Positions 1 to 7,894 are shown, counted from the stretch's first letter. The stretch is 10,785 nt of DNA from Clostridiales bacterium (GCA_003523225.1 DPGK01000040.1:81687-92471); one strand, 5' to 3'. The notes: generated from the letters alone by a model not told the origin. Numbers and translations: made by a program.

Positions 1-14
1 CCCCGCCGACTGAC

Positions 15-19
15 AGGAG
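15..19 (+). promoter_or_regulatory. Ribosome binding site of the MBL-fold hydrolase gene
   Basis: AGGAG lies 6 nt ahead of the ATG at 26, which is ideal spacing and fixes that start. Another ATG at 21 is out of frame and too close to the AGGAG. A TGA at 11-13 could be the stop codon of an upstream gene whose body lies outside the window, which would make this a closely spaced operon member. Confidence 0.7.
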
Positions 20-25
20 TATGCT

Positions 26-631
26 ATGGAATATGAATATACCGTCCTTACGCTCGGTGAGCTGGAGGAAAACTGCTATATCATCGACTGCGGCGGCGGA
101 TGCGCGGCGGTGGTCGATCCCGGATATGAGCCAAAGACCGTTCTGAGTGCGGTTGCAGAGCGCGGTCTTAAGGTGGGCGCGGTCTTACTGACGCACGGTC
201 ATTTTGACCATGTGGGCGGGGCAAAAGAGATATCAAAGGCGTCGGGAAGCTGCCCGGTGTATCTGAATGACGGCGACCTTGAGCTACCATCCCGGCTGTC
301 GTGCGGCATTTACCGGACAGCCGCTTATTCGGAGGGGGACGTAATAACCGTTGGCGAGGCGGAATTTGCGGTCATGCAGACTCCGGGGCACAGCATGGGT
401 TCTGTCTGCCTTTTATGCGGCGGGCTTCTGTTTACCGGCGATACGCTGTTTTACCGTTCCTGCGGACGCACTGATTTTCCCGGAGGCTCGCCGAAGCTGA
501 TGCGGCAGAGTCTTGCAAGGCTTGCCGGCATGCCGGGCAATCCGACCGTTTTGCCGGGGCACGGTCCTGCAACAACGCTCGGTCATGAGCGCGAGACAAA
601 TCCATATATGACAAAAGCAATGCGGGGCTGA
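26..631 (+). CDS. MBL-fold metallo-hydrolase, glyoxalase II-like
   Basis: A 201-residue cytosolic metallo-beta-lactamase-fold hydrolase of the small glyoxalase II-like group (YqgX/YcbL type). The metal-binding pattern is complete: THGHFDH at residues 56-62 (His57, His59, Asp61, His62), His122 in the PGHS motif, Asp139 in FTGDTLF, and His179 in PGHGP. This matches the binuclear zinc/iron site of the family. The GDTLF..SCGRTDFPGG stretch (138-154) is typical of this subgroup. Length is normal for single-domain members, which lack the C-terminal helical substrate domain of classical glyoxalase II, so hydrolysis of S-lactoylglutathione is not assured and the true thioester substrate is unknown. 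There is no signal peptide. The next gene starts 3 nt after the stop, so the two are probably co-transcribed. In many Firmicutes such a gene sits near relA and dtd, which cannot be checked here. Confidence 0.9.
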   Translation: MEYEYTVLTLGELEENCYIIDCGGGCAAVVDPGYEPKTVLSAVAERGLKVGAVLLTHGHFDHVGGAKEISKASGSCPVYLNDGDLELPSRLSCGIYRTAAYSEGDVITVGEAEFAVMQTPGHSMGSVCLLCGGLLFTGDTLFYRSCGRTDFPGGSPKLMRQSLARLAGMPGNPTVLPGHGPATTLGHERETNPYMTKAMRG

Positions 632-634
632 AAT

Positions 635-1699
635 ATGAGTGAAAAGACAAGACATATTAACATACCTGTGTTCATACCTCATCTGGGATGTCCGAACGCC
701 TGTGTTTTCTGCAATCAGCGCACCATCTCCGGCACGAGCGACTTCCGGGAGGAGGACGTCAGGGGAATAATAGACGGCGCGCTTGCCACCGTTCCCCGCG
801 ACAGCGAGGTCGAAATAGCCTTTTTCGGCGGTTCCTTTACCGGAATAGACCGCTCGCTTATGCTGCGTCTGCTTGACCTTGCGGACGAATATATTGACGC
901 GGGAAAAGTCACGGCACTGCGCTGTTCGACGCGCCCGGACTACATTGACGATGAAATTCTGTCGATCCTCACATCTCACCATATGACTACCGTCGAGCTT
1001 GGCATACAGAGCACCGATGACGCAGTGCTTGCCGCGTCGCGTCGCGGGCATGACTCGGTGACGTCTGAGCGAGCCTGCCGCGCCGTTAAGGCGGCGGGGC
1101 TTGAGCTTGTGGGTCAGATGATGACGGGGCTGCCCGGCGCGGACGTTAAAAGCGAGATAAAGACAGCGGAGGACATCTGCGCTTTCGGCGCGGATGCGGC
1201 GCGGGTATATCCCGCCGTGGTCTTTCGCGGCACAGAGCTTGAGTGTATGTCAGTACGCGGCGAATACACGCCGCTCGGATACGACGAGGCGGCTGAACGC
1301 ACTGCTTCTGTGCTTGACGTCTTCGACCGCGCCGGAGTGCCGGTGATCCGCGTCGGTCTTTGTGCCGGAGAGGGGCTTACGTCGCCGGACACAGTCGCGG
1401 GCGGAGCCAACCATCCGGCTATGGGCGAGCTTGCGATGGGCGAGCTTTTTTACCGGCGGATATCCGAGGCAATTGACGCGCTCATTGCGAAAAAAAATGA
1501 CGAAATAAGCGGCAAGGATATTACTGTCTATGTGCGCCGCGGAGCGCTTTCCTGCGCTTTGGGGCAAAAAAAACGCAATATTACCCGATTGCGTGAAAAA
1601 TATTGCCGCGACGGGGGTATAAATCGTATATTTGTGCTTGAAAGTTGCGGGCTTTTGGGTTATAATATAAAAATAAGCATAAATAATTATAATAATTAA
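635..1699 (+). CDS. Elp3-like radical SAM protein, no acetyltransferase domain
   Basis: A 354-residue radical SAM enzyme. The cluster motif is CPNACVFC (Cys19, Cys23, Cys26, pattern CxxxCxxC), which would hold a 4Fe-4S cluster that cleaves S-adenosylmethionine. FFGGSFTG (63-70), the CSTRPDYI segment (97-104) and ELGIQSTDDAVL (121-132) are the SAM-binding and Elp3-class signatures. The C-terminal part (about 295-348, with the GQKKRNI stretch at 310-316) resembles the usual tail of this clostridial family, so the AT-rich last codons look genuine. The GNAT acetyltransferase domain of full Elp3 is absent, so tRNA wobble-uridine modification cannot be assumed; substrate and product are unknown. 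Homologues are known as neighbours of smc in Clostridia. The ATG at 635 lies 3 nt past the preceding stop with only a weak G-rich ribosome binding site, suggesting translational coupling. The 3' end carries a promoter for smc. Confidence 0.85.
   Translation: MSEKTRHINIPVFIPHLGCPNACVFCNQRTISGTSDFREEDVRGIIDGALATVPRDSEVEIAFFGGSFTGIDRSLMLRLLDLADEYIDAGKVTALRCSTRPDYIDDEILSILTSHHMTTVELGIQSTDDAVLAASRRGHDSVTSERACRAVKAAGLELVGQMMTGLPGADVKSEIKTAEDICAFGADAARVYPAVVFRGTELECMSVRGEYTPLGYDEAAERTASVLDVFDRAGVPVIRVGLCAGEGLTSPDTVAGGANHPAMGELAMGELFYRRISEAIDALIAKKNDEISGKDITVYVRRGALSCALGQKKRNITRLREKYCRDGGINRIFVLESCGLLGYNIKISINNYNN
1638..1666 (+). promoter_or_regulatory. Sigma-A-type promoter for smc and downstream genes
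   Basis: TTGAAA at 1638-1643 (5 of 6 matches to TTGACA) is followed after exactly 17 nt by a perfect TATAAT at 1661-1666. The surrounding 1655-1700 stretch is strikingly AT-rich compared with the genes on either side. It lies within the last 20 codons of the radical SAM gene and would start transcription near 1673, leaving about 67 nt of leader before the smc TTG at 1740. The match and spacing are seen directly; activity is inferred. It would let smc, ftsY and the genes after them be expressed independently of the two genes upstream. Confidence 0.7.
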
Positions 1700-1728
1700 G
1701 TATGCGCGTGTTCAGACAAAACAACTAC

Positions 1729-1733
1729 GGAGG
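1729..1733 (+). promoter_or_regulatory. Ribosome binding site deciding the TTG start of smc
   Basis: GGAGG sits 6 nt ahead of the TTG at 1740. No in-frame ATG exists between the previous gene and the Walker A motif; the first internal Met is residue 44, past the nucleotide-binding loop. The strong site at ideal spacing supports translation from TTG. Confidence 0.8.
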
Positions 1734-1739
1734 CGTCTT

Positions 1740-4700
1740 TTGTACCTTAAGCAAATTGAGCTCCAGGGCTTCAAATCCTTCCCGGATCGCACGAAGCTGA
1801 CATTCGGTCACGGTGCAACCGTTATCGTCGGTCCTAACGGAAGCGGAAAATCAAATATTGCCGATGCCATGCGCTGGGTGCTGGGTGAGATCTCATCCAA
1901 AAGTCTGCGCGGTACGAAGATGGAGGATATCATCTTCGGCGGCGCCGACAGCCGCAAGCCTATGGGATACGCCGAGGTTTCGGTGACGTTTGACAACACC
2001 TCAAAAAACGGCAGGATAGATTGCCCTTATGACGAAATAACCGTCACCCGCCGCTACTACCGTAACGGCGAGAGCGAATATTTTATAAACCGCAAGGAGG
2101 TTCGCCTGCGCGATGTGTATGAGATGTTTCTCAACACCGGCGTCGGGCGTGACGGCTACTCTATTATCGGTCAGGGCAGAATAGCGGATATAGTGTCCCG
2201 CAAAAGCGACGAGCGGCGCGGTATTTTTGAGGACGCCGCCGGAATTGCCAAGTACCGTCATAAGAAAAACGAGGCGGAGCGCCGCCTTGCTGCGACGCGC
2301 GACAATATGGAACGCGCGCAGGACATAATTGACGAGATAGGCGGAAGACTTGGCCCGCTTGAGCGCGAATGCGTCAAGGCAAAAAGATATATCGAATACA
2401 CCGAAATAAAAAAGAAGTCTGACGTTCAGCTCTGGCTTTTCGATACGGAAAAGCTGAGACGTGAGATAACAGTCAGCGAGGATGAGCTGAAGCTTGCCGC
2501 GCATGAACTGAATACGGCATGCGAAACGCTTGAAACGCTTGAGGGGCAGAACGAGCATCTTTCCGAGCTGTCGCGCTCAAGCAAGGCGGAGTCGGAAAAA
2601 CTGCTTCAGGCGATAAGGGAGCGCACCCGCGTGAACTTTTCGCTTGAAAGCGAGATAAAGGTCGCAGACAACAATCTGCGTCACGCGGAAGCGGCGCTTT
2701 CGGCGGCGCAGAGCGCGGAAAAGACGCAGGCGTCTCTTGCCGAGACCGAAAAAACAGTGGCGGCTTCCTACCGTGAAAAGGCACTTGAAGCCGCAGGCAG
2801 ACTCAACGGTTTTATATCCGCCGAAAAACAGGCGCGCGATGCCGCCGATGAGGCGGACAGGAAGGCTTCGGAGCTTGACGATGCGATCGCCGCGGCATTT
2901 GACGAAATAGTAGCTGCGCAGTCCGAGGACGCCGACGCGGCGGCAAGGCTTGAGCTTATAGGGCGCTCCAAAAACGAGGGCGAGGGTCGCGGAGACGCGG
3001 CGAAGCGGGAGCTTGCCGAGTATGAACGCGCGGCGGCGGCGCTGTCGGCGGAGTGTGCGGGCACGGAACGCGCCGTTGCCGGATATGATGCCGAAACGGC
3101 AAAGCTCGCAGCGGCGGCTGAGGTGCTTTCGCGTGAGCTTGCTGCACTCCGTGAGCGCAGCGGGAATGATACCGTGGCGCTTTCGGGTCTGCGTGCCGAA
3201 TGTGACGCGCTGGCACGGCAAACGGATACGCTCCGACGCATGGAGGAGCATTTTGAGGGCTACAACAACAGTGTGCGTCATATAATGCAGTGCTGCGCCG
3301 ACGGCAGGCTTTCCGCCGCCGGAGGGTGCGGACGCGTTTACGGTCCTGTTTCAAAGCTGATAGAGGTGGACGGCAGGTATGTTACCGCCATCGAGACCGC
3401 GCTTGGCGCGGCGATACAGAATATCGTCGTTGACGACGAGGACACCGTAAAGGCGGCTATTGAATGTCTCAAGCGCGACCGCGCCGGACGCGCCACCTTC
3501 TGCCCGGTATCGGCGGTCAGGGGATACGGCGGATCCCTTACCCGCGAGATGGCGGAAGCGGCAGGGTATGCCGGATATGTCGGTGTTGCTTCCGAGCTTG
3601 TAAAGACCGAGCCGAAATTTTCTGAGATCATTTCATCGCTTCTCGGCAGGACTGTGGTATTTGACAATCTTGATAATGCCATAGCAATGAGCCGCGCGTT
3701 GAAATACACGGTGCGCGCCGTCACGCTTGACGGTCAGCAGATAAACCGCGGAGGTACATTTACCGGAGGCTCTGTCAGAACCGGAAGCGGGATACTGACG
3801 CGAGCCGATGAGATAAAAAAGCTCGCCGCCGAGCTTTCGGACAAGCAGGCGCGGGCTGACCGCGCGGCTGCCGAGCTTGACAAGCTCAACGCAAGGATAA
3901 AGGATAAGGACGCCGCTCTTGCCTCAAACGGTGATTCGCAGAAGCTGATAGCCACACTGCGCGCCGCCGAGGCAGCCCGCCTTGAAAAGCAAAAGGCAGG
4001 ACTTGACGCTGACCGCACTCTTATCGAGCGGCTTCGCGCCGATCTTTCGGGCATCGAAGGAGAAGCTGAAAGATGCGACGAGGAGATAAAGTCGCTCATG
4101 GCTCAGCGTCGTTCCCTTGCGGAGAAAATAAGCGAGCTGACGGCATTCCGCGCCGACCGCGAGGCGGATCGCGGCGCACTTCTTGAGGAGCGTGACACGT
4201 ATTCGCGCGAAGCTGCGGAGCTGACCGTGAAAATTTCCGAGGCTCGCAAGGATATAGAGGCGGCTAACGCCATGGCGGCGCTGTCGGATGAAAAAGTCCG
4301 CACGCTCAAAGCCGAATCAGATGCTCAGCGGGCGGCGGCTCTTGCCGCGCGCAGTGAGATAGAAACGCTGACGTCTCAGAAAGCGGATGCGGCGGCGAAG
4401 CTTTCCGACGGCGAGGCAGAGCTTGAGCGTCTTAACCGCGAGCGCAGCAGCGCCGAGGATTCCGGATTTGAATTTGAACGCAAGATCAACGAGCTGCGAC
4501 GGCTGATACGCGACAAGCAGGACTTCAAGGAAAGCGCGGCGGCGAACAAGCTGCGCTGTGAAACAAGGCTTGAGCGTCAGAGAGCCGATATGGAGGCGCT
4601 CTCCTCCCGCCTTTGGGAGGAGCATGAGCTGACCCGCACGCAGGCGCTGGAGCTGGGGTATCCGCCTATAACCGAGGAGGAGCGACCGGCGGTTGCCGCG

Positions 4701-5372
4701 ACTCAGACCGAATACCGCAACAAGATACGCAATATCGGTTCTGTCAACACCGGGGCGCTTGAGGAATACAACGAGGTCAGGGCGAGATATGACGATCTTT
4801 CATCCCAGATGGCGGATCTTACAAAGGCGAAAAACGAGCTTGAGGGCGTGATATCCAAGCTGGAGACCGAAATGAAGCGTGCCTTTTCCGATTCCTTTGA
4901 CCGGATAAACGAAAATTTCTGCCGCACATTTACCGAGCTGTTCGGCGGAGGGTCGGCTCAGCTGTCGCTTACCGATCCGGACAATGTGCTTGAAAGCGGG
5001 ATTGAGATCAAGGCGGCGCCTCCCGGCAAGATAATCAAGTCCTTGATGCAGCTGTCGGGCGGAGAGCAGGCATTTGTGGCTATCGCGCTTTTCTTTGCGA
5101 TACTTCAGGTCAATCCGACGCCCTTCTGCATACTTGACGAGATAGAGGCGGCGCTTGACGAGGTAAACGTTGAAAGGCTTGCCGAATACATCAAGAGATA
5201 TTCAGATGACACTCAGTTCATAATGATAACTCACCGCCGCGGCACTATGAACGCCGCCGACCGCATATACGGCATCACGATGCCCGAACACGGCATTTCA
5301 AACGTGTTCGAGCTTGATGTGGCGGAGATAACCAAACAGAAGGGAAGCAAATGGGATGGGCTTTTTGAGTAA
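1740..5372 (+). CDS. smc: Chromosome segregation protein SMC
   Basis: A 1210-residue Smc ATPase, the core of the SMC-ScpAB condensin that loads on the origin region and extrudes or bridges DNA for chromosome compaction and segregation. The N-terminal head starts YLKQIELQGFKSF, with Walker A GPNGSGKSN at 31-39. A long Ala/Glu/Arg-rich coiled coil runs from about 165 to 500. The hinge spans about 504-680, from HFEGYNNSV to GGTFTGGS (671-678), and provides dimerisation. The second coiled-coil arm runs to about 1050. The C-terminal head has the ABC signature LSGGE at 1105-1109 and Walker B FCILDEIEAALD at 1129-1140, with the catalytic Glu at 1134, followed by a THRRGTM switch region. Length is normal for bacterial Smc (about 1150-1200) and all ATPase residues are present. 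Translation starts at TTG. The 3' end overlaps ftsY by 17 nt in another frame. Confidence 0.98.
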   Translation: MYLKQIELQGFKSFPDRTKLTFGHGATVIVGPNGSGKSNIADAMRWVLGEISSKSLRGTKMEDIIFGGADSRKPMGYAEVSVTFDNTSKNGRIDCPYDEITVTRRYYRNGESEYFINRKEVRLRDVYEMFLNTGVGRDGYSIIGQGRIADIVSRKSDERRGIFEDAAGIAKYRHKKNEAERRLAATRDNMERAQDIIDEIGGRLGPLERECVKAKRYIEYTEIKKKSDVQLWLFDTEKLRREITVSEDELKLAAHELNTACETLETLEGQNEHLSELSRSSKAESEKLLQAIRERTRVNFSLESEIKVADNNLRHAEAALSAAQSAEKTQASLAETEKTVAASYREKALEAAGRLNGFISAEKQARDAADEADRKASELDDAIAAAFDEIVAAQSEDADAAARLELIGRSKNEGEGRGDAAKRELAEYERAAAALSAECAGTERAVAGYDAETAKLAAAAEVLSRELAALRERSGNDTVALSGLRAECDALARQTDTLRRMEEHFEGYNNSVRHIMQCCADGRLSAAGGCGRVYGPVSKLIEVDGRYVTAIETALGAAIQNIVVDDEDTVKAAIECLKRDRAGRATFCPVSAVRGYGGSLTREMAEAAGYAGYVGVASELVKTEPKFSEIISSLLGRTVVFDNLDNAIAMSRALKYTVRAVTLDGQQINRGGTFTGGSVRTGSGILTRADEIKKLAAELSDKQARADRAAAELDKLNARIKDKDAALASNGDSQKLIATLRAAEAARLEKQKAGLDADRTLIERLRADLSGIEGEAERCDEEIKSLMAQRRSLAEKISELTAFRADREADRGALLEERDTYSREAAELTVKISEARKDIEAANAMAALSDEKVRTLKAESDAQRAAALAARSEIETLTSQKADAAAKLSDGEAELERLNRERSSAEDSGFEFERKINELRRLIRDKQDFKESAAANKLRCETRLERQRADMEALSSRLWEEHELTRTQALELGYPPITEEERPAVAATQTEYRNKIRNIGSVNTGALEEYNEVRARYDDLSSQMADLTKAKNELEGVISKLETEMKRAFSDSFDRINENFCRTFTELFGGGSAQLSLTDPDNVLESGIEIKAAPPGKIIKSLMQLSGGEQAFVAIALFFAILQVNPTPFCILDEIEAALDEVNVERLAEYIKRYSDDTQFIMITHRRGTMNAADRIYGITMPEHGISNVFELDVAEITKQKGSKWDGLFE

Positions 5373-6276
5373 GCTGCGCGAGGGTCTCGGAAAGACCCGC
5401 GACGCGCTGATGGGCGGCATCGAATCGGTGCTGCGTTCATTTGTAAAAGTAGACGAGGATTTTCTTGACGAGCTTGAGGAAATTCTAATAACCTCCGATG
5501 TCGGAGTCGGAGCAGCCGAGGAGATAATCGACGAGCTGCGCGAAAAGATAAAGGACGACAGGCTCAAGACCCGCGAGGACACAATGGCGGCACTGCGGGA
5601 GATAATTTCCGGCATGATAGGCGAGGGCGAACCGCTTCACCTTGACACAAAGCCATCGGTGATACTTGTGATCGGAGTCAACGGCGCGGGAAAGACCACG
5701 TCGGTAGGCAAGATATCTGCAAGACTCAGGTCAGAGGGAAAAAAAGTCGTGGTCGCCGCCGCGGATACCTTCCGCGCCGCCGCGATCGATCAGCTTGCGG
5801 TGTGGTGCGACCGCGCCGGAGTGGATCTGATAAAGCAGAGCGAAGGCTCGGACCCTGCCGCAGTGGTTTTCGACGCGGCAAATTACGCCCGCGTCAAGGG
5901 AGCCGATGTACTTATCATTGACACGGCGGGACGACTGCACAACAAAAAGAATCTGATGAACGAGCTGGCAAAGATCAACCGTGTAATCGACCGTGAGCTG
6001 CCCGGCGTATCAAGGGAAAATCTGCTGGTCCTTGACGCTACCACCGGGCAGAATGCCATAATTCAGGCAAAGGAATTCGGCGAGGCGGCGGACATCACCG
6101 GTCTTGTGCTTAACAAGCTGGACGGCACTGCCAAGGGCGGTATCGTGCTGTCGATACGCCGCGAGCTTGGTCTCCCGGTCAAGTTTATCGGAGTCGGCGA
6201 AAAGATCGACGATATGCAGCCCTTTGACTCAACCGAGTTTATTGACGCACTGTTTGCAGAGGAAGAAAACAAATGA
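5356..6276 (+). CDS. ftsY: Signal recognition particle receptor FtsY
   Basis: A 306-residue SRP-type GTPase that receives ribosome-nascent chain-SRP complexes at the membrane and hands them to the Sec translocon. The helical N domain covers about 1-95. The G domain contains the P-loop GVNGAGKT (107-114), the DTFRAAA insertion-box motif (137-143), DTAGR (189-193), the guanine-specificity motif NKLD (253-256, where TKLD is common) and the closing GVGEKIDDMQPF (279-290) that separates FtsY from Ffh. The acidic A domain of enterobacterial FtsY is missing and the protein begins MGFLSKLREGL, an amphipathic start typical of Gram-positive FtsY and probably the membrane-binding helix. The ATG at 5356 lies within the last codons of smc, with AAGGG at 5340-5344 about 11 nt upstream. 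The gene ends in an ATGA overlap with the next start. Confidence 0.98.
   Translation: MGFLSKLREGLGKTRDALMGGIESVLRSFVKVDEDFLDELEEILITSDVGVGAAEEIIDELREKIKDDRLKTREDTMAALREIISGMIGEGEPLHLDTKPSVILVIGVNGAGKTTSVGKISARLRSEGKKVVVAAADTFRAAAIDQLAVWCDRAGVDLIKQSEGSDPAAVVFDAANYARVKGADVLIIDTAGRLHNKKNLMNELAKINRVIDRELPGVSRENLLVLDATTGQNAIIQAKEFGEAADITGLVLNKLDGTAKGGIVLSIRRELGLPVKFIGVGEKIDDMQPFDSTEFIDALFAEEENK
6258..6263 (+). promoter_or_regulatory. Ribosome binding site of rdgB inside ftsY
   Basis: AGAGGA ends 9 nt before the ATG at 6273, within the last codons of ftsY. Together with the ATGA stop/start overlap at 6273-6276 it supports translation of rdgB both by coupling and by independent initiation. Confidence 0.6.
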
Positions 6277-6929
6277 AGCTGAAAATTCTTATAGCCTCCC
6301 GCAACCGGGGAAAGATCGCGGAGCTGCACCGGCTGCTTACGGCATATATCGACGGTGCGGAGCTTGAGCTTGTTTCGCTCGACGACGTGGGCTTTACCGG
6401 TGAAATTGAGGAAAACGGCAGCAGCTTTGCCGAAAACGCCATGATAAAGGCGCGCACGGCGGCGGATTTTTCCGGACTTATTTCGGTAGGAGACGATTCC
6501 GGACTTTCGGTCTATGCTCTTGACGGAGAACCGGGGATCTATTCGGCGCGGTACGCCGGAGAGGGTCATGATGACGCGGCAAACAATGCAAAGCTGCTTG
6601 AAAAGCTTAAGGGTCAGAGCTGCCGCGAAGCCGCGTTTATCTGCGCGATGGCGTGTGTTTTCCCCGAAGGCTGTGCCGTCGGTGGCGATCCCATTGAGGT
6701 CACGGGCGTATGCGAGGGGGAGATCCTCTGCGCGCCGCGCGGCGAGGGCGGCTTCGGATATGATCCGCTGTTCTGGTTTGACGAGCTTGGACATACCTTT
6801 GCCGAGCTTTCAGGCGATGAAAAGAATTCGATAAGTCACCGCGGAAGAGCGGCGGCGGCGCTTGGCAGAGAGCTTTCTGAACGAATTGCCGCTGTCGGCG
6901 AGGAAGCCGCTGAAAATTCACAGAAATAA
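6273..6929 (+). CDS. rdgB: XTP/dITP pyrophosphatase (RdgB/HAM1 family)
   Basis: A 218-residue cytosolic house-cleaning enzyme that hydrolyses deaminated purine nucleotides (dITP, XTP, ITP) to the monophosphate and pyrophosphate, keeping them out of DNA and RNA. Family motifs run in order: the N-terminal nucleotide-binding loop ASRNRGKIAEL (8-18; most members have T-x-N, here S-R-N), SFAENAMIKA (51-60), the catalytic block SVGDDSGLSV (71-80) with the adjacent Asp pair, GEPGIYSARYAG (85-96), GEGGFGYDPLF (157-167) for base recognition, and SISHRGRA (186-193). Length is slightly above the usual 195-205 because of a short C-terminal tail. It overlaps ftsY by 4 nt (ATGA), and the next start is 17 nt after its stop. 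The B. subtilis relative is elsewhere in its chromosome; placement in an smc-ftsY cluster is a clostridial trait as far as I recall. Confidence 0.95.
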   Translation: MKLKILIASRNRGKIAELHRLLTAYIDGAELELVSLDDVGFTGEIEENGSSFAENAMIKARTAADFSGLISVGDDSGLSVYALDGEPGIYSARYAGEGHDDAANNAKLLEKLKGQSCREAAFICAMACVFPEGCAVGGDPIEVTGVCEGEILCAPRGEGGFGYDPLFWFDELGHTFAELSGDEKNSISHRGRAAAALGRELSERIAAVGEEAAENSQK

Positions 6930-6946
6930 AATTATTGGTATTGAAA

Positions 6947-7237
6947 ATGAAACTGACATCAAAGCAGCGCGCACAGCTGCGTTCGCTTGCCGCCGATATT
7001 CCGACCATAATGCAGATAGGCAAGGACGGAATAAGCGAAAATCTGATAAAGACCGTTGGCGACGCGCTTGAAGCTCGGGAGCTTATAAAGCTCTCGGTGC
7101 TTGATAACTGCGGAGAGACGCCGCGTTCGGCGGCTGAGACGCTTGCCGAAGCCACGGGAGCCGAGGTGGTATCCACCATCGGACGCAAGCTGATACTTTA
7201 CCGCGAGTCTGCAACCCGCAAGACCATAGAGCTATGA
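6947..7237 (+). CDS. yhbY: YhbY-family ribosome assembly RNA-binding protein
   Basis: A 96-residue single CRS1-YhbY (CRM) domain protein, matching the usual 96-97 residues of E. coli YhbY and B. subtilis YqeI. It begins MKLTSKQRAQLRSLA, the typical family start. The GxxG-type RNA-binding loop is IGKDGIS at 24-30, followed by LEARELIKLSVL (41-52) and the closing TIGRKLILYRES (77-88). YhbY is known to associate with pre-50S ribosomal particles. The reading frame is open upstream to a TTG at 6935, but the four extra residues do not fit the family, so the ATG at 6947 is chosen. No clear ribosome binding site is seen for either start, so reinitiation after the rdgB stop is likely. The stop codon overlaps the nadD start (ATGA, 7234-7237). 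Confidence 0.92.
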   Translation: MKLTSKQRAQLRSLAADIPTIMQIGKDGISENLIKTVGDALEARELIKLSVLDNCGETPRSAAETLAEATGAEVVSTIGRKLILYRESATRKTIEL

Positions 7238-7893
7238 GCGCGCCGGAAATTACCGCCAATCCCTTCGGAATGCGCCGCATAGGTATTTACGGTGGGACGT
7301 TTGCGCCTCCTCATAACGGTCATGTTGCCGCGGCGAGAGCGTTTCTCTCCCAGATGCGGCTTGACTACCTGTACGTTATTCCGGCGTATCTGCCGCCTCA
7401 CAAGCGGCTTGATTTCCTGGACGACCCCCGGGACAGACTGCGTATGTGCGAGCTTGCCTTCGGGAATATTGAGGGTGTTGTGGTCAGTGACACCGAACAG
7501 CGCAGGGGAGGAAAAAGCTACACCGTGGACACACTGCGTGAGCTGTCCGCTCCAGACACAAGGCTGTTTCTGCTTTGCGGCACGGATATGCTGCTGACGC
7601 TTGACACATGGCACGAGGCTGAGGAAATATTCAGGCTTTGCTACCCGATATATGTCCGCCGCGAGAGCGACGAGTCGCTTGACTCACGCATAGTGGCAAA
7701 AATAAAGGAATACTATGAAAAATACAATGCCGTGGTGCGCCGTGTGGTAACGCCGCCGATCGAGATATCCTCAACCGACGTCCGCCGCGCAGCCGCCGCG
7801 GGAAAGAGCCTTGCCGGTATGGTCCCGCCCGCTGTTGAAGCGTACATACGCGAACACGGTCTTTACGGTGCGCCTGCCGCGCCGCAGGTCTGA
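7234..7893 (+). CDS. nadD: Nicotinate-nucleotide adenylyltransferase
   Basis: A 219-residue enzyme of de novo and salvage NAD synthesis that joins nicotinate mononucleotide and ATP into deamido-NAD and pyrophosphate. The nucleotidyltransferase loop GGTFAPPHNGH (20-30) holds the HxGH motif (H27-N-G-H30). SYTVDTL (95-101), GTDML (116-120) with Trp126, and ISSTDVR (178-184) followed by VPPAVEAYI (197-205) are the NadD signatures. The protein begins about 12 residues before the conserved MRRIGIYGG start. An alternative ATG at 7270 gives a 207-residue protein of more standard length, but it has no better ribosome binding site, and the ATGA overlap with yhbY favours 7234. YqeK follows 13 nt after the stop, the standard nadD-yqeK pairing in Firmicutes. 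Confidence 0.96.
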   Translation: MSAPEITANPFGMRRIGIYGGTFAPPHNGHVAAARAFLSQMRLDYLYVIPAYLPPHKRLDFLDDPRDRLRMCELAFGNIEGVVVSDTEQRRGGKSYTVDTLRELSAPDTRLFLLCGTDMLLTLDTWHEAEEIFRLCYPIYVRRESDESLDSRIVAKIKEYYEKYNAVVRRVVTPPIEISSTDVRRAAAAGKSLAGMVPPAVEAYIREHGLYGAPAAPQV

Positions 7894-7894
7894 G

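Noticed and set aside
1..13. Possible 3' end of an upstream gene (last codons Pro-Ala-Asp, then TGA at 11-13)
   Set aside because: Only three codons are visible, so neither the gene nor its product can be supported.
413..1051. 212-codon open frame on the - strand
   Set aside because: It spans the junction of two solid + strand genes and shows no domain or ribosome binding site.
2577..3281. 234-codon open frame on the - strand within smc
   Set aside because: It is antisense to the Smc coiled coil, which has clear family character; the Arg/Leu-rich translation is typical of a shadow frame.
2200..5000. Alanine/glutamate-rich repeats in smc as a DNA repeat array
   Set aside because: They reflect coiled-coil composition without a regular DNA period.
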